From positions 1 to 64,000 of the forward strand of contig DAINQU010000017.1 of the NCBI GenBank assembly GCA_036742455.1: a DNA stretch of 64,000 bases. Reading direction: 5' to 3'. Numbering within the stretch: the stretch's first letter is position 1; every line of letters begins with the position of its first letter. Below, piece after piece: positions 53,332-62,539 of this stretch. The notes under the pieces were generated by a model. That model was given only the letters and a program-made list of their open reading frames with translations. It searched no databases and was not told the origin of the DNA. The stretch is from CAIKZZ01 sp036742455 (lineage in GTDB: Bacteria > Pseudomonadota > Gammaproteobacteria > Steroidobacterales > Steroidobacteraceae). The position numbers and the translations under genes were made by a program.

Positions 53332-53366
53332 GCCCCTGATCTTAACCCACGACCATGACTGCGCGA

Positions 53367-54191
53367 CTAATCGATCGTGCGTCGCCCGATCCCCGCTTCG
53401 TGCACGACCCGCGCGCCGATCTCTTCGACCGAGCAGAGGGTGGTATCGATGTAGGGGATGCCCATCCGCTCGAACAACGCGCGCGCCTCGCGCACCTCGA
53501 AAGCCACCTGCGATGCCGAGGCATAACGGCTGTTCGGGCGGCGCTCGTGGCGGATTTGTTGGAGGCGCACCGGATCGATGGTCAGACCGTAGAGCTTGGA
53601 GCGCAAGGGCACCAAGACCGCGGGCAAGCGCCCGCTCTCCAAGTCTTCTTCCGTCAGCGGGTAATTGGCCGCCTGGATACCGTAGTGCAGAGCGAGATAC
53701 AGACACGTGGGCGTTTTTCCAGAGCGCGATACCCCGATGAGGATCACGTCGGCCTGACCGTAATCCCGTGTCTGTGCACCGTCGTCGTTGGCGAGCGCGA
53801 AATTGGTCGCATTGATGCGCGCCGCATAGCCCTCGGTATTGGTCATGCCGTGCGCGCGTCCCGCGGCGTGCGAGCTCTTCACCCCGAACGCCCCTTCCAG
53901 CTGTCCGATAAAGGCGTCAAAGAAGTCGAGAAAGATGGCGTTAGCCGCCTGTACCTCGACCCGCAACTCGTCCTGGATGAGCGTACTGAACACGATCGCA
54001 GGAGCCCCGTCCGCGATGCTGGCCGCGTCGATCCGCTCGCGCGCTTCGCGCGCCTTGGCCGGCGAGGCGATGAACGGCAGCGTCACCGTGCTCAGTTTGA
54101 GTCCCTCAAACTGGGTCAATAGGCTGTACCCCATCGTCTCGGCCGTTACGCCGGTCTGGTCCGACACAAAAAACACGGTACGGTTGGGCAC
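53367..54191 (-). CDS. ppsR: PEP synthase regulatory protein (kinase/pyrophosphorylase)
   Basis: A 274-residue DUF299 protein that both phosphorylates (using ADP) and dephosphorylates PEP synthase at its active-site Thr. TVFFVSDQTGVTAETMGYSLL is the family N-terminus. The P-loop GVSRSGKT is at 153-160, and KLYGLTIDPVRLQQIRHERRP is family-conserved. It is divergent from ppsA with 123 bp between starts, the usual arrangement for this control pair. Confidence 0.96.
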   Translation of the reverse strand: MPNRTVFFVSDQTGVTAETMGYSLLTQFEGLKLSTVTLPFIASPAKAREARERIDAASIADGAPAIVFSTLIQDELRVEVQAANAIFLDFFDAFIGQLEGAFGVKSSHAAGRAHGMTNTEGYAARINATNFALANDDGAQTRDYGQADVILIGVSRSGKTPTCLYLALHYGIQAANYPLTEEDLESGRLPAVLVPLRSKLYGLTIDPVRLQQIRHERRPNSRYASASQVAFEVREARALFERMGIPYIDTTLCSVEEIGARVVHEAGIGRRTID

Positions 54192-54314
54192 GCGACTCTC
54201 CGAGTGGAAGCGATCAGCATAACGCGGTCCGGCGAAACAGGCGTACGCGCTCTACACCGCCCATGTTGCGGCGCAATAAGGCACAATAGTCGCCGTCATA
54301 ACCGGGGAGGCATC

Positions 54315-56675
54315 ATGACTGAGTATCTCGTGCCGTTTGAGCACCTGCGTATGAGCGATGTCGAACGCGTCGGCGGCAAGAACGCGTCGATCGGCGAAAT
54401 GATCGGTCAACTCAGCGCGCTGGGCGTCCAAGTGCCCGGCGGCTTCGCCACCACCGCGGATGCCTTCCGAGAATTCCTGAGCCACAACGGCCTCGCCGCA
54501 CGCATCAAGGCGGCCCTTGATCCGCTGGATGTCGACGACATCGATGCGCTGACCCAGACGGGCGCCCAGATCCGCCGTTGGATCGTGGAAACGCCCTTCC
54601 CCGCTGCACTGGAATCCGCCGTCCTTGCGGCGTGGACCGCCATGGGCGGTGAATCCATTGCGGTGGCGGTGCGCTCTTCGGCGACCGCGGAAGATCTGCC
54701 GGAGGCGTCCTTTGCGGGCCAGCAAGAAACGTTCTTGAACGTTCGCGGTGCGGCAGCGCTCCTCCACTGTGTGCGCGAGGTGTACGCCTCGCTGTTCAAC
54801 GACCGCGCGATCGCCTACCGCGTGCACCAAGGCTTTGCGCACGAGCACGTCGCCCTCTCCGTCGGTGTCCAGCACATGGTGCGCAGTGATCTCGGTGCCA
54901 GCGGTGTGCTGTTTACGCTCGATACCGAGTCGGGTTTTCGCGACGTCGTCTTCGTCACGGCGGCCTACGGCCTCGGTGAGACGGTGGTCCAAGGGGCGGT
55001 GAACCCCGACGAGTTCTACGTGTACAAAGGCGCGTTACGGGCGCAGCGGCCGGCCATCGTGCGACGCAATCTCGGTGGCAAGGCCATCAAGATGGTCTAT
55101 GCCGACGGCGCGGACGCCCACGGTCGGCGTGTCGAAACGGTGGCCGTGGCCGACGCCGATCGGCGTCGCTTCTCGCTCAGCGACGCCGATGTCGAGGCGC
55201 TCGCTCGCCAAGCCCTGCTGATCGAAGCCCATTACGGCTGTCCGATGGACATCGAATGGGGCAAAGACGGTGAGGACGGCCAGCTGTACATCCTGCAGGC
55301 GCGCCCGGAGACCGTCCAAAGCCGAACCAGCCGCACGCTGCAGCGCTTCACGCTGAAAGGTCGCTCGGCCGTGCTGGTCGAAGGGCGCGCGATCGGCAGC
55401 CGCATCGGTGCCGGCCCTGCCCGCCTGATTCGCGATCCGAGCGAGATGGGGCGAGTCCGCGCCGGTGATGTGCTCGTCGCCGACATGACCGATCCGGACT
55501 GGGAGCCCGTCATGAAGCGCGCGAGTGCGATTGTGACGAACCGCGGCGGCCGGACGTGTCACGCCGCGATTATTGCGCGCGAGCTCGGCATTCCCGCCGT
55601 CGTCGGCTGCGGTGACGCGACCGCGCGCATCGCCGAAGGTGCGGCGGTGACCGTGTCGTGCGCCGAGGGCGACACCGGCTACGTGTACGCAGGCCAACTC
55701 GACTTCGATCAAAGCTCGGTCGAACTCGATGCGATGCCGCCCTCACCGGTGCGCATCATGATGAACGTCGGCAACCCCGATCGCGCCTTCGACTTCGCGC
55801 AACTCCCGAACCAAGGTGTGGGCCTCGCCCGCTTGGAGTTCATCATCAATCGAATGATCGGCGTGCACCCGCGGGCGCTGCTCGACTTCGATACGCTGCC
55901 GAGTGCGCTGCAGGAGACGATCCGCACGCACATCGCCGGCTACGCCAATCCGATCGATTTCTTCGTGCGTAAGCTCGCCGAAGGCATCTCGCAAATCGCC
56001 GCCGCCTTCGACCCGCAGCCGGTGATCGTGCGACTCTCCGACTTCAAGTCGAACGAGTACGCCAACCTCATCGGCGGTCCGCTGTACGAACCGCACGAAG
56101 AAAATCCCATGCTGGGCTTCCGCGGCGCGTCGCGCTACATCGACCCGACGTTCCGACCGTGCTTTGAGCTCGAGTGTCGGGCGCTGAAGTACGTGCGCGA
56201 CACGATGGGCCTCACCAACGTGCAAGTCATGGTGCCGTTCGTCCGCACGCTCGGTGAAGCCGAGGCGGTCACCGGCCTCTTGGCAGCCAACGGTCTGGTC
56301 CGCGGCGAGAACGGGCTGAAGGTCATCATGATGTGCGAGTTGCCGACCAACGCCTTGCTTGCCGACCAGTACTTGCAGTACTTCGACGGGATGTCGATCG
56401 GTTCGAACGACATGACGCAGTTGGTGCTCGGTCTTGATCGCGACTCCGGCATCGTCGCGAAGCTCTTTGACGAGCGCGATCCGGCCGTGCGGATGATGCT
56501 GTCGATGGCGATCCGCGCGTGCAAATCCGCCGGCAAGTACATCGGCATTTGTGGCCAGGGCCCATCGGACCATCCGGATCTGGCGCAGTGGTTGGTGCAG
56601 GAAGGAATCGACAGCGTGTCGCTGAACCCCGATACCGTATTGCCGACGTGGCTGCTGCTGGCGCGCGGCGGCTGA
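54315..56675 (+). CDS. ppsA: Phosphoenolpyruvate synthase
   Basis: A 786-residue enzyme converting pyruvate plus ATP to PEP, AMP and phosphate in gluconeogenesis; normal length. The N-terminal ATP-binding domain begins VERVGGKNASIGEM. The swivelling phospho-His is His416 in GGRTCHAAIIARE, next to the Thr (GRTC) that PpsR targets. The C-terminal PEP-binding barrel has GSNDMTQL and GICGQGPSDHPD with the catalytic Cys. A strong GGGGAGG precedes ATG 54315. It ends two bases from the convergent GFA gene. Confidence 0.97.
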   Translation: MTEYLVPFEHLRMSDVERVGGKNASIGEMIGQLSALGVQVPGGFATTADAFREFLSHNGLAARIKAALDPLDVDDIDALTQTGAQIRRWIVETPFPAALESAVLAAWTAMGGESIAVAVRSSATAEDLPEASFAGQQETFLNVRGAAALLHCVREVYASLFNDRAIAYRVHQGFAHEHVALSVGVQHMVRSDLGASGVLFTLDTESGFRDVVFVTAAYGLGETVVQGAVNPDEFYVYKGALRAQRPAIVRRNLGGKAIKMVYADGADAHGRRVETVAVADADRRRFSLSDADVEALARQALLIEAHYGCPMDIEWGKDGEDGQLYILQARPETVQSRTSRTLQRFTLKGRSAVLVEGRAIGSRIGAGPARLIRDPSEMGRVRAGDVLVADMTDPDWEPVMKRASAIVTNRGGRTCHAAIIARELGIPAVVGCGDATARIAEGAAVTVSCAEGDTGYVYAGQLDFDQSSVELDAMPPSPVRIMMNVGNPDRAFDFAQLPNQGVGLARLEFIINRMIGVHPRALLDFDTLPSALQETIRTHIAGYANPIDFFVRKLAEGISQIAAAFDPQPVIVRLSDFKSNEYANLIGGPLYEPHEENPMLGFRGASRYIDPTFRPCFELECRALKYVRDTMGLTNVQVMVPFVRTLGEAEAVTGLLAANGLVRGENGLKVIMMCELPTNALLADQYLQYFDGMSIGSNDMTQLVLGLDRDSGIVAKLFDERDPAVRMMLSMAIRACKSAGKYIGICGQGPSDHPDLAQWLVQEGIDSVSLNPDTVLPTWLLLARGG

Positions 56676-56677
56676 GT

Positions 56678-57058
56678 TCAGGCTAACGTATGGCGAGCCT
56701 GTTCCCAGTGCTCGCCATCGAACGGCTGAATCTGCAGGGACCGGACACTGCCGGGCTTCAGGCAGCGGACGTGGACGCTGATCCCGTCCGGATGGGAGCG
56801 CGGCACGTAGAAGGATTTGATCCCGCAATGACGGCAGAATCGGTGCTGGGCGACCCCCGACCCGAAGCGGTAATCGGCGAGGTCGTCCTCACCCGAGAGC
56901 AACACGAAACGATCCTTCGGCACGATCAGGTGCAAGAACCCGGTCATGCGACAGATCGAGCAGTTGCAGTCGACCACCTCGAGGTCGGCCGGTGCGCGTA
57001 CCGTAAAGCGCACGCGACCGCAGTGGCACCCGCCTTCGTGCACGACATCGTCGCTCAC
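56678..57058 (-). CDS. GFA/CENP-V family zinc protein
   Basis: A 126-residue protein of the glutathione-dependent formaldehyde-activating (Gfa) fold. Zinc cysteines are GGCHCG (11, 13), CNCSIC (31, 33, 36) and CRHCG (75, 78), the complete set. Gfa was proposed to aid S-hydroxymethylglutathione formation, but many relatives have unknown roles and no formaldehyde-oxidation gene is near. The GTG start overlaps the glycosyltransferase stop as GTGA, making it last of a three-gene orn operon. Confidence 0.9.
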   Translation of the reverse strand: MSDDVVHEGGCHCGRVRFTVRAPADLEVVDCNCSICRMTGFLHLIVPKDRFVLLSGEDDLADYRFGSGVAQHRFCRHCGIKSFYVPRSHPDGISVHVRCLKPGSVRSLQIQPFDGEHWEQARHTLA

Positions 57059-58764
57059 GGCACGCCTCGTGTCGGCGGCGGGTCGATCGCGAGGAGCGCA
57101 TAGCGGCGCCCGCCCGCCCGTTCGATCAACGCATCGATGCGAGCCCCCGGCACATCGACGGGCGCGACCACTGGCGGGGAGACGACCGCTATCGCGGTCT
57201 TTTGGTAGCCAAGTCGGGCCCACCACTGGGCCGGTTTCCAGCGATAGTGATCGGGCACCAGCCACACGTAGCGCAGCGTGGGATCGCTCGGGCGCTCGCC
57301 GTCCGTGAGGGCCGGCGCGTGGTTCAGATACAGTTCCGACAGCGCTATCGTCGTCTCGTCCGGCTGATACAAGCGCAAGGGATGATCGCCGGCGGCTGCG
57401 CGCAGCTCCTGCGCCGTGCTTTGCAGATCGACGAGGGGGTTCAGGCCCCACCACAACGGGGTTGCGACGAAGACCAGCGTCACGCACACGGCCCGCGTCA
57501 AATCCCGCAGAACGTTCTCGCGACTGCCACGTGTGCGCAGCGCGCGCTGCACCGCATAGCCTGCGCCCACGACGGTCACCACCGCGAGGATCAGGTGGGT
57601 GGCATCGCGCGTCGCCGGTGCCGCCATCAGCAGCAATGCGGGGATCGCGACGCAGAGCGCGAACAGCGCGACGAGCCATTGGGTCAGTCGCAAGGCAAGA
57701 CCGCGTGCGGGCTCGCCCGCCGAGCGGGCATCGCCAAAGGCGAGTCCGATCATGAGCGCAAAGCCGAGCAGCGGCGGCGCGTAGTACACGCCGCGCGCCG
57801 TGGCGGCCAACGACAGCAACACCGTGGCCGGGACGATCGCGCCGAACGCGAGCCGCCAGGCCGTCCCGGTGGCACCCGGTAGACGCAGACCCTTCACGCT
57901 CTGCCCCAACGCGGCAACCCCCAACGCGGTCCACGGAAGTAGGTAGAGCGGCAACTCGAGCAAGTACTTGCCCGGGGAGTTGGGGTGCCCCGCGGCATAC
58001 CCTACGCCGGGGCCGTCGAGTGCTACCGCCCGCCCGACAAGGTTCGTCCAGAAGAGCACGTGCAAGGACGCCTCGCCGTCCGGACGAGCGTGGACCGCCG
58101 CGATCCAGGGGGCAATGCACACCGCGACGATGGGGACGACGAGCCACGGCTCAAGCCGTCGCAAGTCCCGCCAGCGACGCTCCCACACCCATACGGTCAG
58201 TGCCGCGAACCCCGGCACCATCCAACCGGCCAAACCCTTCGCGTAAAAGGCGAGCACGAGTCCGAGTGCGAGGACCGCGTAGCCTCGCCGCCGGGCAGCA
58301 GGCACTTCGGTGGTGACAGCGGCATACAACCCGGCCAATGAGAGCGCGACGCCGGCCAAGAGCGGCGCATCCGTCGCCAACCAGATCATGACGTCGTACA
58401 ACTGCAGCGCCGTGACCGTCACGATCCCGGTGAGGTAGCCCGCGCTCGCGCCCGCAGCGCGGCGCGCAATGAGCGCAAGCGACAGCGCCGTGACAAGGCC
58501 GTACAGGAGGTTGGGCCAGCGTGCGGCCGACGGCGTGTGGCCGGCCACCGCGATGACGGCGCCGCTCAGCCAATAGAGCAGCGGCGGTTTTTCCGCGAAG
58601 GTCACGCCGCCCAATGCCGGCAGTGCCGCGGGGTGGTCCGCCATCGCGGCCGCGAGACTCGCCTCGCGGGGCTCGTCCGGCGTGTAATAGACCCGCGCGA
58701 AGAGTCCGGCGACCAGCACCGGCAGCACCCACAGGAGCAACCGCGCCACGAGCCGCCGGCTCAC
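57055..58764 (-). CDS. ArnT-like GT39 family membrane glycosyltransferase
   Basis: A 569-residue multi-pass inner-membrane protein with about 11-12 hydrophobic segments. The luminal/periplasmic catalytic acid motif is YYTPDEPREA (Asp30-Glu31), and AEKPPLLYWLSG (57-68) is the ArnT/PMT loop. Such enzymes move sugars from polyprenyl-phosphate to lipid A, proteins or other acceptors. A periplasmic C-terminal domain (about 430-569) follows. The GTG start overlaps the orn stop as GTGA. No arn or undecaprenyl-sugar synthesis gene is near, so donor and acceptor are unknown. Confidence 0.88.
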   Translation of the reverse strand: MSRRLVARLLLWVLPVLVAGLFARVYYTPDEPREASLAAAMADHPAALPALGGVTFAEKPPLLYWLSGAVIAVAGHTPSAARWPNLLYGLVTALSLALIARRAAGASAGYLTGIVTVTALQLYDVMIWLATDAPLLAGVALSLAGLYAAVTTEVPAARRRGYAVLALGLVLAFYAKGLAGWMVPGFAALTVWVWERRWRDLRRLEPWLVVPIVAVCIAPWIAAVHARPDGEASLHVLFWTNLVGRAVALDGPGVGYAAGHPNSPGKYLLELPLYLLPWTALGVAALGQSVKGLRLPGATGTAWRLAFGAIVPATVLLSLAATARGVYYAPPLLGFALMIGLAFGDARSAGEPARGLALRLTQWLVALFALCVAIPALLLMAAPATRDATHLILAVVTVVGAGYAVQRALRTRGSRENVLRDLTRAVCVTLVFVATPLWWGLNPLVDLQSTAQELRAAAGDHPLRLYQPDETTIALSELYLNHAPALTDGERPSDPTLRYVWLVPDHYRWKPAQWWARLGYQKTAIAVVSPPVVAPVDVPGARIDALIERAGGRRYALLAIDPPPTRGVP

Positions 58765-59315
58765 GTCGGCAACTTCAGAAAGTGCGTACGGTAATGCGCC
58801 AACTCGGCAATGGATTCGCGAACGTCGTCCAGTGCTTGATGGCTCTGCCCTTTGACGACGCCGGCTAAGACGTCCGGCGCCCAACGCTTAGCGAGTTCCT
58901 TCAGCGTACTGACATCGAGGTTACGGTAATGAAAGTGCGCTTCGAGGCGCGGCATGTAGCGGGCGAGGAAGCGCCGGTCTTGGCCGATACTGTTCCCGCA
59001 CATCGGCGAGGCGCCGGCCGGCACCCACTGCGCCAAAAAGTCGAGCGTGCCCTGCTCCACCGCCGCCTCGTCGAGCGTGCTCGCCCGGACGCGGTCGATC
59101 AGACCGCTGGCGCCGTGGGTTCGGGTATTCCACGCGTCCATGGCGGCGAGCGTTGCGTCGGACTGGTGCACGGCATACACCGGGCCCTCCGCCAGTACGC
59201 ACAGGTCACGGTCGGTGACGATCGTCGCGACTTCGAGGATGCGGTCGGTCTCCGGAGAGAGGCCGGTCATTTCGAGGTCGATCCAGATGAGATGGTCTTT
59301 GTTTAAGGTGTTCAT
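58761..59315 (-). CDS. orn: Oligoribonuclease
   Basis: A 184-residue DEDDh 3'-5' exonuclease that degrades RNA dinucleotides and pGpG from c-di-GMP breakdown. WIDLEMTGL holds Asp13 and Glu15. CGNSIGQDRRFLARYMP carries the second Asp, and SHQALDDVRESI the His and last Asp. Length is standard. It is essential in several gammaproteobacteria. It is divergent from the M48 gene and leads a GTGA-coupled operon with the glycosyltransferase and GFA genes. Confidence 0.97.
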   Translation of the reverse strand: MNTLNKDHLIWIDLEMTGLSPETDRILEVATIVTDRDLCVLAEGPVYAVHQSDATLAAMDAWNTRTHGASGLIDRVRASTLDEAAVEQGTLDFLAQWVPAGASPMCGNSIGQDRRFLARYMPRLEAHFHYRNLDVSTLKELAKRWAPDVLAGVVKGQSHQALDDVRESIAELAHYRTHFLKLPT

Positions 59316-59348
59316 AGTTGGTTGCCGCTGATTCTAGCAGAGGCTACA

Positions 59349-60623
59349 GTGCCGCCACCCCGGCCAAACCGTCCCGAGATGCATCCCCTGACCACCGCCT
59401 TCGTCGTTGCCTTCGTCTTCATGTTCAGTGCGCGCCTGCTGCTGGCGTCACGACAGATGCGTGCGGTGCGGCGCCATCGGGACCGGGTACCCACCCCCTT
59501 TGTCGCGGCGATTTCAGCCGAGGACCATGCCAAAGCGGCCGATTACACGGCCGCACGCCTACGGGTCGCGAAAGTCGACCTCCTCGTGGATGCCCTGGTT
59601 CTGGCGGGTCTCACGTTGGGGGGCGGCCTCGCGCTGCTCGACGGCTGGGTCACCCATTGGGGCTTCTCACCGCTGTGGCACGGGGTGCTCACGCTCCTTC
59701 TGCTGATGTTGGGTATGACGCTCATCGGTTTGCCCGTCGATCTGTGGCGTACGTTCGGGGTCGAGGCGCGCTTTGGCTTTAACCGGACGACCCTCGCCTT
59801 GTATGTCACCGATACGCTGCGCTCCCTGGCATTAACGGTGGTGCTCGGTGCGCCTTTGATCGCCCTCATCCTGTTTTTGATGCGCGCCAGTGGCGCGTGG
59901 TGGTGGCTGTACGCGTGGGCGACGTGGACGATCTTTGGCGTGTCGGTCGCCTTCTTTTACCCGCGTTATATCGCTCCGCTGTTCAATCGGTTCCGTCCGC
60001 TCGAGGACGGCCCGATGCGCGACGCGGTGGTCGCGGTGATGCAGCGCTGCGGCTATGCCGCCGACGGCGTGTCGGTGATGGACGGCTCGCGTCGCTCGAG
60101 TCACGGCAACGCCTATTTCACCGGGTTCGGCGCCCACAAGCGGATCGTGCTGTTCGATACCCTCATCGAACGCTTGAGTCCAACCGAAGTGGAAGCCGTG
60201 CTCGCCCACGAGCTCGGGCATTTTCGCCTGCGGCATATCGTGCGACGCCTGATCACCGGGGTTCTGTCGGCCCTCGTCGGCTTTGCCGTTCTCGGCGCCG
60301 TCGCCGGGCGACCCGAGTGGTTCGCCGCCCTCGGCGTACCCTCGCCCACGCCGCCCGTGATGCTGGCGGTCTTTGTGCTCGTCGTGCCTGTCTTCTTGTT
60401 TCCGCTGACGCCGCTTTCCGGCTGGTTCTCGCGCCGCGATGAATACGCCGCCGATCGCTATGCAGCGGAGCATGCGAACGCCGCTGACTTAGCCGCCGCG
60501 CTCGTCAAACTGTATCGGGACAATGCCTCCACCCTCACGCCCGATCCGTGGTACTCGGCCTGGCACGACTCGCATCCACCGGCGTTGGCGCGCATCGCCG
60601 CGTTGACAGGTCCCACCTCGTGA
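59349..60623 (+). CDS. M48 (Ste24-type) membrane zinc metalloprotease (2)
   Basis: A 424-residue membrane protease. Segments near 15-30, 75-95, 110-135, 165-190 and 200-220 surround the zinc motif AHELGHFRLRH, and RRDEYAADRYAAEH carries the third ligand. FNRFRPLEDGPMRDAV and DGSRRSSHGNAYFTGFG are the family's substrate-cleft elements. GTG 59349 has GAGG five bases upstream; ATG 59379 gives a more usual N-terminus but no ribosome site, so the start is open. Its stop overlaps rsgA as GTGA. It has the same core motifs as the 47.0-kb protease but is not a recent duplicate. Confidence 0.92.
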   Translation: MPPPRPNRPEMHPLTTAFVVAFVFMFSARLLLASRQMRAVRRHRDRVPTPFVAAISAEDHAKAADYTAARLRVAKVDLLVDALVLAGLTLGGGLALLDGWVTHWGFSPLWHGVLTLLLLMLGMTLIGLPVDLWRTFGVEARFGFNRTTLALYVTDTLRSLALTVVLGAPLIALILFLMRASGAWWWLYAWATWTIFGVSVAFFYPRYIAPLFNRFRPLEDGPMRDAVVAVMQRCGYAADGVSVMDGSRRSSHGNAYFTGFGAHKRIVLFDTLIERLSPTEVEAVLAHELGHFRLRHIVRRLITGVLSALVGFAVLGAVAGRPEWFAALGVPSPTPPVMLAVFVLVVPVFLFPLTPLSGWFSRRDEYAADRYAAEHANAADLAAALVKLYRDNASTLTPDPWYSAWHDSHPPALARIAALTGPTS

Positions 60624-61570
60624 CGCCGAACGACACCGCCGACCGTCCGTCGGAACGACGGGTCGGCCGTGTCGTGGCCAACCACGGGCGGCATGTCGAA
60701 GTCGAGGACCCGGCCGGCCGACGCATTCTCTGTCGCCTGCACGGCCGCAAACTGCACGTCGTCTGTGGCGACTGGGTCGAATGGGCGTTGGAGAGTGCTG
60801 ACGAGGGCTTGGTGCACGGGGTTCAACCGCGCCATCACGTGCTCGAACGGTTGTCGATGACCGGCAAGGCGGAGACCGTCGTCTCCAACTTGGATCGCAT
60901 TGTGGCGGTGGCCGCCGCAAAACCGTCGCCCGACTGGCAGGTCATCGATCGGTATCTCGCGGGCGCCGAATGGGCGGGCCTCTCGGCCGCCGTGGCGTTC
61001 AACAAATGCGATCTTGGCCTCAGCGCCGACGACGAGCGCCAACTCGATGACTTGGCGGCCATCGGCTATCCCGTCGTTCGGGTATCGACGCGGTCGGTGC
61101 CCGGCGTCGATGCGCTCGCGCAGGTACTCGCCGGCGTAACCTCCGTGCTCGTCGGCCAATCCGGTACGGGCAAATCGAGTCTCTTGAACGCCCTCGTCCC
61201 GCACGCTCGGGCGACGACCCAGGAGATTTCCGCGGCCTCCGAGGAAGGTCGGCACACCACGACGCACGCCGCGATGCACGCGCTACCCGGCGACGGACGT
61301 CTGATCGACTCGCCGGGCGTGCGCGACTATGCGCCACCCTTGCCGGTACCCGCCGCGGTCGGCTCCGGGTTTCGGGAGATCCACGGCCTTGCGGCCCATT
61401 GTCGGTTTCAGGATTGCCGGCACCTGACGGAGCCCGGTTGCGCCGTGCGAGCGGCCGCTGAGGCAGGGACTCTCTCGCAGCGGCGTTACGCCAGCTATCG
61501 ACACCTGTACCAATTGGCGCGGGACTTCGAGGCCCGTTTCCCGGCGCGACGACCGCCGCGACTGCGCTAA
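60620..61570 (+). CDS. rsgA: Ribosome small-subunit-dependent GTPase RsgA
   Basis: A 316-residue circularly permuted GTPase in 30S maturation. An OB fold (about 10-80) is followed by motif order G4 NKCD (128-131), G1 GQSGTGKSS (179-187), the switch region RHTTTHA and G3 DSPG (230-233). The zinc knuckle is Cys261, Cys266, His268 and Cys274. The GTG start overlaps the M48 stop as GTGA. Its position next to orn is common in gammaproteobacteria. Confidence 0.96.
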   Translation: MTPNDTADRPSERRVGRVVANHGRHVEVEDPAGRRILCRLHGRKLHVVCGDWVEWALESADEGLVHGVQPRHHVLERLSMTGKAETVVSNLDRIVAVAAAKPSPDWQVIDRYLAGAEWAGLSAAVAFNKCDLGLSADDERQLDDLAAIGYPVVRVSTRSVPGVDALAQVLAGVTSVLVGQSGTGKSSLLNALVPHARATTQEISAASEEGRHTTTHAAMHALPGDGRLIDSPGVRDYAPPLPVPAAVGSGFREIHGLAAHCRFQDCRHLTEPGCAVRAAAEAGTLSQRRYASYRHLYQLARDFEARFPARRPPRLR

Positions 61571-61586
61571 TCGCCGCCAAGTTCGC

Positions 61587-62186
61587 TCAGAGGAGCGGCA
61601 ACCGGCCGGCGAAGGCATGCGCGAGCGTGCCGCCGTCCACGTATTCCAACTCGCCCCCCACCGGCACACCGTGGGCAATGCGGCTCGCGCGCACCCCATG
61701 ACGGGCGGACAAATACGCCAGGAAATGCGCCGTCGCATCGCCTTCGACGGTCGGATTGGTGGCTAAAACCACCTCCCGAACCGCACCTTCCAGCAGGATC
61801 GCCTCGAACTGATGCACGCCGAGTTCGTCAGGACCAATCCCGTCGAGCGGCGAGAGATGGCCCATGAGCACAAAGTACCGGCCCCGGAAACTCCCCGACT
61901 GCTCGACGGCGACCACGTCGGCCGGCATCTCGACGACGCACAGCGACGTCGGATCGCGCCCAGAGGCCGTACAGATCGGACAGTACTCGGCATCCGCGAG
62001 CATGCGGCAGCGTTTGCACTGCCCAATGGCCGCCACCGCACCCTCGAGCGCACGCCCCAGTTCCAGGGCACCCGGGCGGTCTTTTTCCAGCAAATGGAAC
62101 GCCATCCGTTGCGCGGTTTTTTGACCCACGCCCGGTAGGCGCCGTAGCGCCGTGATCAGTTGGGCCAGCGCCGGCGAATACTGCAC
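61587..62186 (-). CDS. recR: Recombination protein RecR
   Basis: A 199-residue recombination mediator acting with RecF/RecO at single-strand gaps. The helix-hairpin-helix LRRLPGVGQKTAQRMAFHLL is followed by a four-Cys zinc site (57, 60, 69, 72) and a Toprim domain (about 80-175, with VVEMPAD and the ATNPTVEGDATA segment). Standard length. It follows ybaB after four bases on the same strand, the conserved dnaX-ybaB-recR order. Confidence 0.97.
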   Translation of the reverse strand: MQYSPALAQLITALRRLPGVGQKTAQRMAFHLLEKDRPGALELGRALEGAVAAIGQCKRCRMLADAEYCPICTASGRDPTSLCVVEMPADVVAVEQSGSFRGRYFVLMGHLSPLDGIGPDELGVHQFEAILLEGAVREVVLATNPTVEGDATAHFLAYLSARHGVRASRIAHGVPVGGELEYVDGGTLAHAFAGRLPLL

Positions 62187-62190
62187 GGGA

Positions 62191-62514
62191 TCAGAACGGC
62201 AGCTTGAAGCCCGGGGGCAGATTCATGCCACCCATGAGGCCCGACAGGCGCTGCTGTGAGGCCTGATCGATCTTGCGTACGGCATCGTTGACCGCTGCCG
62301 TGCACAGGTCTTCCAGCAACTCGCGGTCATCGCCGGCCACCGACGGATCGATCGAAATCCGGCTCACCTCGTGCTTGCCGTTCATCACGACCTTCACCGC
62401 ACCGCTGCCGGCTTCGCCGGTCACGGTCATGGCGGCGAGCTCCGCCTGCGCCTTCGCCAGATTGGCCTGCATCTGCTGCGCCTGGCGCATCATATTTCCC
62501 ATTCCACCGCGCAT
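62191..62514 (-). CDS. ybaB: YbaB/EbfC nucleoid-associated protein
   Basis: A 107-residue DNA-binding protein. MRGGMGNMMRQAQQMQANL is the N-terminal helix, and VTGEAGSGAVKVVMNGKHEV the central sheet typical of the family. It forms dimers that bind DNA without strict sequence. AAGAGGA precedes the ATG; the reading frame is open upstream inside dnaX but is not coding-like. It lies between dnaX and recR. Confidence 0.95.
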   Translation of the reverse strand: MRGGMGNMMRQAQQMQANLAKAQAELAAMTVTGEAGSGAVKVVMNGKHEVSRISIDPSVAGDDRELLEDLCTAAVNDAVRKIDQASQQRLSGLMGGMNLPPGFKLPF

Positions 62515-62539
62515 CACTCTGTCCTCTTGAGGGTTCGTC

